From positions 186,001 through 250,000 of the forward strand of contig OW569382.1 of the NCBI GenBank assembly GCA_937625935.1: 64,000 bases of DNA, in the 5' to 3' direction. The position numbers were made by a program, and so were the translations under genes. The notes under the pieces were generated by a model. That model ran no database searches, was not told the DNA's origin, and was given only the letters and a program-made list of their open reading frames with translations. This DNA comes from Tetramitus jugosus (Eukaryota; Heterolobosea; Eutetramitea; Acrasida; Vahlkampfiidae). This document shows positions 52,961 through 61,725 of this stretch, piece after piece; position 1 is the first letter of the stretch; each line of letters opens with the position of its first letter.

Positions 52961-54007
52961 ATGCCTTTCACTCCAATCGAAAGTAGCGTTGGTGGACTAT
53001 TGATCGGTCTCAGCAGCAGTGCTCACTTGTTTCTCAATGGTGATATCTCTGGTATGAGTGGAATTGCTGGTTCATGCATCAGAGGAGTCACTGTTCAGGG
53101 CAAGGAACAGTTTATGACTCTACCATGGATAAAATCGGTCCTGTACATTCTTGGTCTCATTATCGGTGGTGCCATGCTGCGTGGTTTCATTGCACCACAG
53201 CAATTCCTCGTGATTCCTCATTCGAATCCATCCCAGTATCTCATGTTTGCTCTGGGTGGATTATTGGTGGGCATTGGTACTCAGTTGGCCAATGGCTGCA
53301 CCAGTGGTCACATGATTTGTGGTATTGCTCGATTGAGCAAGAGATCGTTTGCTGCAGTCATGACATTCTGCGGTGTCGCATTCCTCATGGTCAAACTGTT
53401 TCACTCGATTGACATGTTGAATGATTTGTTGAATCAGGAGCCATCTCAGGGCAAACTACCATTCTACACTCTGCCATCGTGGCAGTACTCTCTGGTGCTC
53501 ATTGCCATTCTGTTGGCTGTCGTCATTGTTTATGCACTCGTGATTTTGACAGCAAAGAGAGCACCAAACACAAAGAATGTTCTCTTGTTGCCACTGTACT
53601 TGTTTGACGGATTCGTGTTTGCTCTGGGTCTCGGTCTGAGTGGAATGGTTCATCCAGCCAAGGTTCTAGGCTTTTTCGACGTGTTTGGATCGCACTTTGA
53701 TCCAAGTTTGGTATGTGTTGCAGTGGGTGCCATTCTGTTTGACTTGGTACTCTTCCAAACGTATATCCTGAGACAGCCTGCACCTGTTTTGAGTGATCAA
53801 TTCTGTTTGCCAAAGGCCTCAGCCATCGATACCAAGTTGATTCTCGGAAGTGTCTTGTTTGGTATTGCATGGGGAACTCTTGGTATCTGCCCTGGTCCAG
53901 CCATTGTGAACCTTGCCACACTTGCTCCTCAATTCATAGTCTTCAATCTGATGTTTGCTGTGGGTGTCATCCTAAAGTACATTGCCCAAGCTGTTGGTTT
54001 CATATGA
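52961..54007 (+). CDS. YeeE/YedE (DUF395) family sulfur-compound transporter
   Basis: 348 residues, about nine helices, no intron. The motif GGLLVGIGTQLANGCTSGHM followed by ICGIARLSKRS is the YeeE/YedE signature; a cysteine in NGCTSGH and another in GICPGPAIVN are the conserved pair. FALGLGLSGMVHPAKVLGFF and FGIAWGTLGICPGP complete the inverted-repeat fold. Bacterial members import thiosulfate; eukaryotic members are less studied. Function here is inferred from family. Codon use is ordinary for the window, so there is no sign of very recent transfer. Confidence 0.88.
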   Translation: MPFTPIESSVGGLLIGLSSSAHLFLNGDISGMSGIAGSCIRGVTVQGKEQFMTLPWIKSVLYILGLIIGGAMLRGFIAPQQFLVIPHSNPSQYLMFALGGLLVGIGTQLANGCTSGHMICGIARLSKRSFAAVMTFCGVAFLMVKLFHSIDMLNDLLNQEPSQGKLPFYTLPSWQYSLVLIAILLAVVIVYALVILTAKRAPNTKNVLLLPLYLFDGFVFALGLGLSGMVHPAKVLGFFDVFGSHFDPSLVCVAVGAILFDLVLFQTYILRQPAPVLSDQFCLPKASAIDTKLILGSVLFGIAWGTLGICPGPAIVNLATLAPQFIVFNLMFAVGVILKYIAQAVGFI

Positions 54008-54172
54008 AAGTGAATCTGTCTGTAAAAACACCATTTGTGAAGTAAACCCCAATTCCATCCAGAGACACATAAACCTTACCGTTGTTTCTTCAATGGCCAA
54101 GGGATCTATCCCATTCCTCTTCGAGTTCGTCGAGTTCTCGTGTTTCCCCTATCGGAAAAATAATGACACAAC

Positions 54173-54620
54173 ATGTCAGAAAGACATCCAAATCATCCCA
54201 TTATCGCGAAAGAGTCGGTTCCGAAATCATCAAAGCTGTTTTGCTCTTCGAACTATCTGACATCAACAGCAACAAAAAACAAAATAGACGAACGGTTCAC
54301 AAAATTCATATTCATTATCACTATGGGCAGATTGGACATTCTAAAGGAGATTTTGGAAACCGAGCGAGTGTACTGTGCTCACTTGAGAACATTGGAGGAA
54401 TATTATGATAAGCCATTGGCTCAACAGAGAGGCAAATGGATAGATGCACAATTACACTTGAAAATATTCAAGGATTTGAATGTCATTCGCGCACTCAATG
54501 AAAATTTATTGTGCGTATCAATCTACACATTTGGTTTTTTTTTCACACTTGACCTATTGTTCTTCTTGTTTCCAATATCAGACATGGTGAATATTAACAC
54601 GTGAGCTTTTTTTATTGTTT

Positions 54621-54651
<31 letters not shown>

Positions 54652-56710
54652 TGGTGATAAATACATGTACAGAAAGGACTTGCAATTGAATTATGATCAT
54701 GATCGATCGAATAAGAAGCCTGATGAGACAATTGGAGAGATTTTTCTAAAGTTTGCACCCTTCTTGAAAACATACACTGCCTACACGAATCAATTCTACA
54801 ACATTTCAGAGGCGTTGCGAGTGTTGAGACTCAAAAACAAGGAATTGAATGAATTTTTGAATAATCAGAGCAAGGATGCTGGACAAACATTGGAGTCTTT
54901 TTTGATTATGCCTGTACAGAGAATACCTGTATGTGTGTGAGCGCGCGACTCTAGAACTTTTTTGTGTTTGATGGTGGCTTTTATTGTTGTTGTTGTTGTT
55001 GTAATGGTTTGACCATAGCTAAAACAACTTTATTTGTGATATGCACAGAGATATAATTTATTGTTGAAAGAATTGTTGAAAAAAACGTCGCAGTACCATA
55101 GAGACTATGAGACATTGGTGAAAGCGTTGGATGCCATGAAGGAAATTGCTTCCTACGTCAATGACAAGATTAAAGAACTTGAATCAGTGAATCACATGAT
55201 TAATATTGCTGGTCGGATGCAGAAACAGTTGAGTAAGCATGCGTTGACCAAGCAATTGATTGTTGCGACTCGGTTGTTCAAGTTTGCAGTCGGTGGAAGA
55301 CAGATTGCCTTTGTTCATTCGAGAAGGGCAAAGCGTTGGTTGCCATGTGCTCCCAATGAGAAGAATTCTAGTGGAGCCGAACCACACTTGATTGTGTTTA
55401 ATGATTTGTTGCTCGTGTGCAACAATCCTGGTTTCCTTGAACAGGAGAAGGAGAAGGAAAAGTTTTTCGATGCAGATTCCTATGCTTTCCCCTATGAACA
55501 ATTATCGTTGGACTATGCGATTCGTTTGGCTCCTGCGAGTTTGTCATTGGACGGATCAGCCTCATCCTCGTCCAAGGTGGATGAATCAGGTGAGAAAATG
55601 AGATTACCATGGATGATTGAACTAGACAATAACAATGAACACAAGCATGCGTTTATGTTGATTGCTGAGCATGATATTTTAACACTGTATTTTAGGTCCG
55701 ATGACTCAAAGTATGAGTTCATGAAGACGATGGCTGAACTACTCGATGGAGCATTGAAGAGAGATCCGAGTCTCAAGGACCACCGTGCTCTCTTCCTAGA
55801 TTACTCTGACACTGCGAGTGATGCATCAGCAAAGACAAAGAGCAAGATGCCATGTAACATTACGAGAGAACACATGCCAAAGTTTAGCTCAAAGAAAAAG
55901 TTGCAAGAGTTCAAGGAATCAATTACAGAAGAGAAGTTGGAAAAGGTGAAGGAGTTGGAAGAGAAGGACTGCGTAGGATTTTGTGCTGCGTCAGTTAACT
56001 TTGCCGATGCGAATCCAGAGTTGTGGGAACTCAATTTCCATGAGGGCGACGTCATGGCCATTGTTGAGAAGATTAAAAAGGGAAAGAAGTATTGGATGGT
56101 GAAGAAGTGTGGCCTCAATGTGTCTCCTGCACGTAGAAATCAACTTTTGGAGAATAAGCTCCCAGAAACCTACAAGGATATGCTCACTCTCATGAGGTAT
56201 CAACAAGCTGACAAGTCCAGAGAGAAGTGGAAGAAGCCAGCAGCTCTCAGAAAGATTGAGAACCATATCATAAAGGTAGATAAGAAGACAGACAAGGAAA
56301 TTCAAGAACTAAGTGAACAACTGGATATGAGATCTCTACTCGTGACGGACGATAAGCCAACAAGTTTGTCAAAGAAGGATCGAAAATCGCTGAGTGCAGC
56401 CAGTTTCAACCAAATACAATTCGAACGAGCTCAACAAGAGGATCACTTGCTCACTTTTTTGCAGCAGTTGACCAATGTGTATGCTGAGAAGAATGAAGTG
56501 GGTGTCATACCTCAAAAGTATGTTGTGGAACTGCCCAAGCTCATGGACATGAAAATCTTACAACTGCTCGCGAAGAGAGAGGAAATGGAAATGAAAAAGC
56601 GACGAAATTTCATAACATCATCCGAGAAGAGAAGATTGACGACATTTACCGCCCCGAGCCCAACTGGTCCTTCTCAGGAGAATTCACCCACGAAATCACT
56701 CAATAGATGA
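54173..56710 (+). CDS. Rho guanine nucleotide exchange factor (DH-PH) with interrupted SH3-like region, three exons
   Basis: Exons 54173-54510, 54673-54928 and 55049-56710 give 751 residues. The splice joins restore NENLLKDLQLNYDHD and MPVQRIPRYNLLLKELLKKT, the best-known DH signature. DH spans about 50-255 and starts LKEILETERVYCAHLRTL. A PH domain follows (about 270-420; HLIVFNDLLLVC, then LYFRSDDSKYEFMKTMAELL). Next comes an SH3-like half (GFCAASVNFADANPELWELN then FHEGDVMAIVEKI and YWMVKK). Its expected end, GVIPQKYVVEL, appears about 110 residues later. DH-PH proteins activate Rho-family GTPases at membranes. ATG 54323 is a possible alternative start. Confidence 0.85.
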
Positions 56711-56975
56711 GATCAATAAAATGTGCTTTGCTCAGGTAATGCCTAACTAGATCATCAATTATGCAGCTCAGAAAGCTAACGCAGTCTATTTTCTCATCAT
56801 ACAAAGCGAAGTGCCAAGTTTCTTTCCCCTATTTGTCACTGTGACATTCTTTACTCGAAATATGGATGTGGTTCTTGTTCTCTTGATCTGATTTACGACT
56901 CTCGACTTCCTCATTATTCTGGAAACACGAAAATCATTGCCTTCCCCCAAACAAAAAGCTTACACACGCACACAG

Positions 56976-58229
56976 ATGAACAGTCAACTCGTGGAAGAAA
57001 TCAACCAATTTTTTCGTCAGTTTGGCATCCACGTCGGATTAGAGTGGCTCAAGGCTTGCATCGAATACGTTTGCGGTGAACTCGGTGTCCAACAAGCCAC
57101 CACCACCACCACCACAATCAATCACACGACAAAAGAAAAATTAAAACAAGAGTTGTTGGACCAGTTTTTACATGCGGACTTGCATGACATTTATGAGAAT
57201 TCATCAGAGCATGAGAAGCAGACCCAGTTCCCCACAGTTGAAAATTTGATTCAAAATTGTCATGGAAAAGTGTTGAATCAAACATTTGTGCTTCAAATGG
57301 ACTCTGTGAGGGATATATCGAGAAGTTTGGAGCATCAACTAGAGGGAATTGATTTTTCTGATGAAAGATCGACGCAGCATCAGGATGATATGAATGGTGA
57401 GTCGAGTTCATCGTACGATGAGTATCAGAGATCAGTGTTTGAAGATTCAATGAAACGATTTGGTGGTAGTAGTAGTAGTGGTGGTGCGAGTTCAAGTGGT
57501 GCAAATCGAGGAGGATTCAATAACAATAGAGGAGCACAGAACAACGGTGGACCAGCGAGATATGGAGGCAAATTCAATCGAATGCTGCTGTTGAATTGTA
57601 CGGATGGCAAAAAGAACATGTCTGCAATGGAATTTAAGCTGATAAATGATCCGACGTTTACAATGGAAAAGTTGCAACCGGGATGCAAGATTGCGTTTAA
57701 GAATGTGATGATACGGAGGGGTATAATAATGCTCGTACCTGGTACGATACAGATTCTAGGAGGATCTGTGGATTATTTGGTGCAAGCTGAGAAAACGAAA
57801 CGAGAGGATTTATCAGACAGAATTCAAGGAAAGCCTTTGCGCTCTGAGATGAGACGATTGCAGAAGGAGATTCAAGAGAATAAGAAATCGCCTCCTCAAA
57901 CACGAACGACACCAATAGAAGCCAAACCGAAGGCTGAGGTCATCGATGATGATGCCGTCATTTTAGACGATAATCCAAACTTCGACTTGGACGGCTATCC
58001 TTTAGATTTGGATATTCCATCTTATGTTGTTTCCAACCATAACATCGGCCAACAATCTTCAAGTGGATCGAGGTCGACCCGTCACGAGGCCAATGAGTCG
58101 ACAAACTCAAGTGTATCCTTGCTAGGTTCCGAAGAGGATGATGATGACGATATAGAGATTAATGAAATCATACAACAACGACTACAACGACCGTTTGCCC
58201 CTGTCACGAAGAAAAGGAAAATTACGTAA
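56976..58229 (+). CDS. RMI1: RMI1 (RecQ-mediated genome instability protein 1)
   Basis: 417 residues, no intron, from the first in-frame ATG (56976); the open frame starts at 56937 but has no ATG before it. RMI1 works with TOP3 and a BLM-type helicase to dissolve double Holliday junctions. The N-terminal helices are present, ending in DQFLHADLHDIYE, a typical RMI1 feature. A Ser/Gly linker follows and then the OB fold: RMLLLNCTDGKKNMSAMEFK, PGCKIAFKNVMIRRGIIMLV, and ILGGSVDYLVQ. The C-terminus is acidic and disordered and lacks an obvious second OB fold. It converges with GatA with only 13 bp between the stops. Confidence 0.87.
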   Translation: MNSQLVEEINQFFRQFGIHVGLEWLKACIEYVCGELGVQQATTTTTTINHTTKEKLKQELLDQFLHADLHDIYENSSEHEKQTQFPTVENLIQNCHGKVLNQTFVLQMDSVRDISRSLEHQLEGIDFSDERSTQHQDDMNGESSSSYDEYQRSVFEDSMKRFGGSSSSGGASSSGANRGGFNNNRGAQNNGGPARYGGKFNRMLLLNCTDGKKNMSAMEFKLINDPTFTMEKLQPGCKIAFKNVMIRRGIIMLVPGTIQILGGSVDYLVQAEKTKREDLSDRIQGKPLRSEMRRLQKEIQENKKSPPQTRTTPIEAKPKAEVIDDDAVILDDNPNFDLDGYPLDLDIPSYVVSNHNIGQQSSSGSRSTRHEANESTNSSVSLLGSEEDDDDDIEINEIIQQRLQRPFAPVTKKRKIT

Positions 58230-58242
58230 AATATTTCCGGTT

Positions 58243-59871
58243 TTATAAGTGCTTGAATTCGCATAGTTTTTCGATCGCCAGTGCGCCCTTCAAGACATTC
58301 AGTTCATTACCACCAATGACCTGTAATCCAAGAGGCATTCCATTCGATGCACTGATCATTGCAGGAACAGATATTGAAGGAAGTCCAGCTAGACTAGCAG
58401 GAATAGTAAAAATATCATTCGTATACACCTCAACAGGACTCAACTTTGAAAACTCTGATATTTTGATCGCCGTGGTTGGTGTAGTGGGAGTCAGGATGAA
58501 ATCATACTTGTCTTGATCTGTTTCGCTATTGTTAAACTTGAGCAACTCATGGAAATCGTTTGCTACCAAGGTTCTGGTTTGTTGTGCACGTTTGAAGAAT
58601 GTGTCATACTTGTCTACACTCAGAGCAAACGTTCCTGACAGAATTCTTCGCTTCACTTCATCACCAAATCCTAATGTTCTATTCAACACATACAAATCAT
58701 CTGATTCAATACCTGTGTCTGCTTGTGACATGTCCTTCTTATAGTTGAATCCATAACGGATACCATCATATCTCGACAGATTACTACTGGCTTCAGAAGG
58801 AGCAATCACATAATAAGCAGCGAGTGCATACTTGGTGTGAGGCAACGAAACATATTCAACAGTGGCACCAGCTTGCTTCAGCTTATCAATGGTTGATTGC
58901 CACATTTGCAAAACTTCTGGTTGCAACTCATCCAATAAATACTCAACAGGAACACCAACTCTAAGTGCCTTACAGTTCTTATTGTTTTCAGAGCTCAATT
59001 GAGGAGCAATAGGCTCACTATTTTCGTTGAACAGAGCAGAATTGTCATTGTTAAACGTGTTTTCAGACTGTGGATCACTGTTTTTCACCAATTCATCATA
59101 CACCAATGCAGAATCATACACGTGCTTGGTAAATATGCCCATCGTGTCCAAACTACTCGCAAAGCTAATCATTCCAAACCTCGATATTCTTCCATAAGAT
59201 GGTTTGAATCCTACGATACCACAATAACTGGCTGGTTGTCTCACAGAACCACCAGTGTCCGTTCCAATGCTAAACAGAGAGCTGCCTTCTGCCACGGAGG
59301 CAGCACTTCCTCCACTGCTGCCACCTGCAACGTAATCCAAGTTCCAAGGATTCCTTGTTGCACCAAACACAGAGTACGTAGTGCCACTGCCCATCGCAAA
59401 CTCATCCATATTGGTCTTTCCAATACACTGTGCATTGCACTTGTTGCTCAATGCGTCATACACAAAGCTATCATAGCTCGATACATAATTTTGAAGCATG
59501 CGCGATCCCATGGTCGTTGGCGCCACATTTTTCGCGCCATTTTGATTGGACGTTACAAAAGCATCTTTGAGCGCGTAAGGAACACCATTGAGAACACTGC
59601 TGTTGTTCGTTTTGTCATCATCAACAGTGGTGCTCTGGTTTGAAAACACATGAACAAACGAGTTGCACGCATTGGTGTTGGCCTTATCATAAATATCACT
59701 CAGAGCTTTTGACTTCTTGTTCTCTGTTTGATTCCATTGCAGGATGGAACTTTGTATGAGTCGTTTTGCTGTTGTTGTGGTTGTTGTTGTACTTTTCCTG
59801 ACGTGGAGTCGTATGCTTTGATGCAGTTGTTGATTTTTGCTCAGGGTGGATGCTCTCATCATCATCGTCAT
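58243..59871 (-). CDS. gatA: GatA, glutamyl-tRNA(Gln) amidotransferase subunit A, mitochondrial
   Basis: 542 residues from ATG 59871 (the frame is open to 59877 but with no earlier ATG). It makes Gln-tRNA by releasing ammonia from glutamine and passing it to GatB. The N-terminus has a basic Thr/Ser-rich presequence (RKSTTTTTTTAKRLIQ). The amidase triad is visible: Lys in PYALKDAF, cis-Ser in GGSSGGSAAS, and Ser in GTDTGGSVRQPA. GKTNMDEFAMGSG and GFKPSYGRISRFG confirm the subfamily. It lies head to head with GatB; GatC or GatF is not in the window. Confidence 0.92.
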   Translation of the reverse strand: MTMMMRASTLSKNQQLHQSIRLHVRKSTTTTTTTAKRLIQSSILQWNQTENKKSKALSDIYDKANTNACNSFVHVFSNQSTTVDDDKTNNSSVLNGVPYALKDAFVTSNQNGAKNVAPTTMGSRMLQNYVSSYDSFVYDALSNKCNAQCIGKTNMDEFAMGSGTTYSVFGATRNPWNLDYVAGGSSGGSAASVAEGSSLFSIGTDTGGSVRQPASYCGIVGFKPSYGRISRFGMISFASSLDTMGIFTKHVYDSALVYDELVKNSDPQSENTFNNDNSALFNENSEPIAPQLSSENNKNCKALRVGVPVEYLLDELQPEVLQMWQSTIDKLKQAGATVEYVSLPHTKYALAAYYVIAPSEASSNLSRYDGIRYGFNYKKDMSQADTGIESDDLYVLNRTLGFGDEVKRRILSGTFALSVDKYDTFFKRAQQTRTLVANDFHELLKFNNSETDQDKYDFILTPTTPTTAIKISEFSKLSPVEVYTNDIFTIPASLAGLPSISVPAMISASNGMPLGLQVIGGNELNVLKGALAIEKLCEFKHL

Positions 59872-59972
59872 GATCAAAAATGTCGTTGTTGTTTGTTGTT
59901 GTGTGGATGATTTTCCGCAGACAACGTTGTTTCACACAAAACACACGAGCAGCAAACAACTATCAATAAAGA
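59872..59972. promoter_or_regulatory. Shared bidirectional promoter of gatA and gatB
   Basis: 101 bases lie between the two start codons of the divergent subunit genes. Both coding strands begin here, so both transcripts must initiate within or very near it, and the genes are likely co-regulated. It contains GTTGTTGTTTGTTGTTGTGTGG on the plus strand and no clear TATA box. Confidence 0.6.
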
Positions 59973-61685
59973 ATGATGATTCAACAGCGGTTCAATAGAC
60001 ACATGATTCGATCCTCCACTCGACAGTCAACAATATCATTGTTGATGAGCTATCATCATCAACCGTTCCAGCCACTGTTGAGAGAGACAAAAGCAGAGAG
60101 AAGAGCCAAAGGACTTGCCAATGCACAAAAAAAGCATGCACTGTGGACAGAGGGTGAATCTTCGTTGTTGGATCAGTTGGATTATGTGCCAACAATTGGT
60201 TTGGAAGTGCATGCACAAATCAAGAGTCAATCCAAGCTTTTTAGCACTGCGAGCACACTGTTCAATCATACGCAACCCAATTCTCACATTTCTCACATTG
60301 ATGTGGCATTGCCTGGTTCATTGCCACTTTTGAATGAGTATTGTGTGAGACAGGCTGTGAAGACATCGTTGGCACTCAACGGACAAGTGCAACCCTATTC
60401 CCAATTTGATAGAAAGCATTACTTTTATCCAGATATGCCTCAAGGTTATCAAATTACGCAACAATTTTATCCTCTCATGTTGAATGGTCACTTGTATTTG
60501 CAGTACAATGCACCAGATGCGACAACAAGTGATGATATGAGTGATCATTTGTCACAGCAAGTCAAAGTGACAATACAGAGACTTCAAATCGAACAAGATT
60601 CCGGTAAATCAATGCATGATATCTCATTTGAGGAGAGAGACATGAAAACGACGCTTGTTGATTTGAATAGAGCTGGTATTGCATTGATGGAAATTATCAC
60701 AGGTCCTGATCTGCACAGCACAATTCAAGTGGAGCAATTTTTGAAACGTTTGCAATTCTTGTTGCGTCATATTGGTACTTGTGATGGTAATATGGAGGAG
60801 GGAAACATGAGATGCGATGTGAATGTGTCTGTTGCAAAGCGTTCTTCGCCTACATATGGTGTTCGTTGTGAAATCAAAAATGTTACAAGTTTTAGTAATG
60901 TGTGTAAGGCAATCGATTATGAAGTGAAGAGACAGATTCAAGTTTTGGAAGCAGGTGGTACCATAGAGCAAGAGACTCGCGCATTTGATGCTAAAACCAA
61001 TACGACAGTTCTGATGCGTTCGAAAGAAAATGCACCGGACTACCGATTCTTCCCTGATCCCGATCTTCCTCCACTCAAACTAACACAGGAGTACATAGAA
61101 AGAATCAGGAGTGAACTACCTGAACTTCCCGATCAAGTAACAGAAAGAATGATCAAGCAATACCCTGGACTCACTGTCGAAGATGTGAACTTCTTGTTCT
61201 CTCACGATGCTCTCGCATATTTTGAAGGAATAATAAGTGGAAATAGAGATGCCAAGATGTCATTCAATTTGTTGAGTGCTGAGCTCTTTGGGCTCCTGAA
61301 CAAGGATGGAAAGACTATTGCTCAATCTCCGGTATCATCAGACCAACTAAGTTCGCTTGTGGAGTGCGTGCAACAAGATCTGATCTCTAGCAAGACTGCA
61401 AAACGTGTGTTGCAAATCCTCTATGAATCTGGAGACTCCAACAAAACAGCTCTAGATGTTGTGAATGAAAATAACTGGAAGCAGATTACCGACCAGAAAC
61501 AGATCATGACCTTGTGTGAGCAGACCATTGCTTCCCACAGGTCGGAAGTTGAGAAGTATTTAACGGGCAATGCTCGTATGCTTTCATTCCTTGTGGGTCA
61601 AGTCGTAAAAGCGACAGATGGAATGGTCAATCCGCTCATTGCTACCGATATAATGAAAAGTTTGATCGAAAATCAGAAACAATAA
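59973..61685 (+). CDS. gatB: GatB, glutamyl-tRNA(Gln) amidotransferase subunit B, mitochondrial
   Basis: 570 residues from ATG 59973. It binds Glu-tRNA(Gln), phosphorylates the glutamate and transfers ammonia to it. A mitochondrial-type N-terminus (QQRFNRHMIRSSTRQSTIS) precedes the catalytic domain: GLEVHAQIKSQSKLFS, then FDRKHYFYPDMPQGYQITQ, DLNRAGIALMEIITGPD and EGNMRCDVNVSV. The YqeY-like tail has LVGQVVKATDGMVNP, typical of the family. Length is slightly above the bacterial enzyme because of the presequence. No intron. Confidence 0.93.
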   Translation: MMIQQRFNRHMIRSSTRQSTISLLMSYHHQPFQPLLRETKAERRAKGLANAQKKHALWTEGESSLLDQLDYVPTIGLEVHAQIKSQSKLFSTASTLFNHTQPNSHISHIDVALPGSLPLLNEYCVRQAVKTSLALNGQVQPYSQFDRKHYFYPDMPQGYQITQQFYPLMLNGHLYLQYNAPDATTSDDMSDHLSQQVKVTIQRLQIEQDSGKSMHDISFEERDMKTTLVDLNRAGIALMEIITGPDLHSTIQVEQFLKRLQFLLRHIGTCDGNMEEGNMRCDVNVSVAKRSSPTYGVRCEIKNVTSFSNVCKAIDYEVKRQIQVLEAGGTIEQETRAFDAKTNTTVLMRSKENAPDYRFFPDPDLPPLKLTQEYIERIRSELPELPDQVTERMIKQYPGLTVEDVNFLFSHDALAYFEGIISGNRDAKMSFNLLSAELFGLLNKDGKTIAQSPVSSDQLSSLVECVQQDLISSKTAKRVLQILYESGDSNKTALDVVNENNWKQITDQKQIMTLCEQTIASHRSEVEKYLTGNARMLSFLVGQVVKATDGMVNPLIATDIMKSLIENQKQ

Positions 61686-61725
61686 ATTTCACAAATACGA
61701 CAAGAGAAGTGAGCAAGCGATTGAT

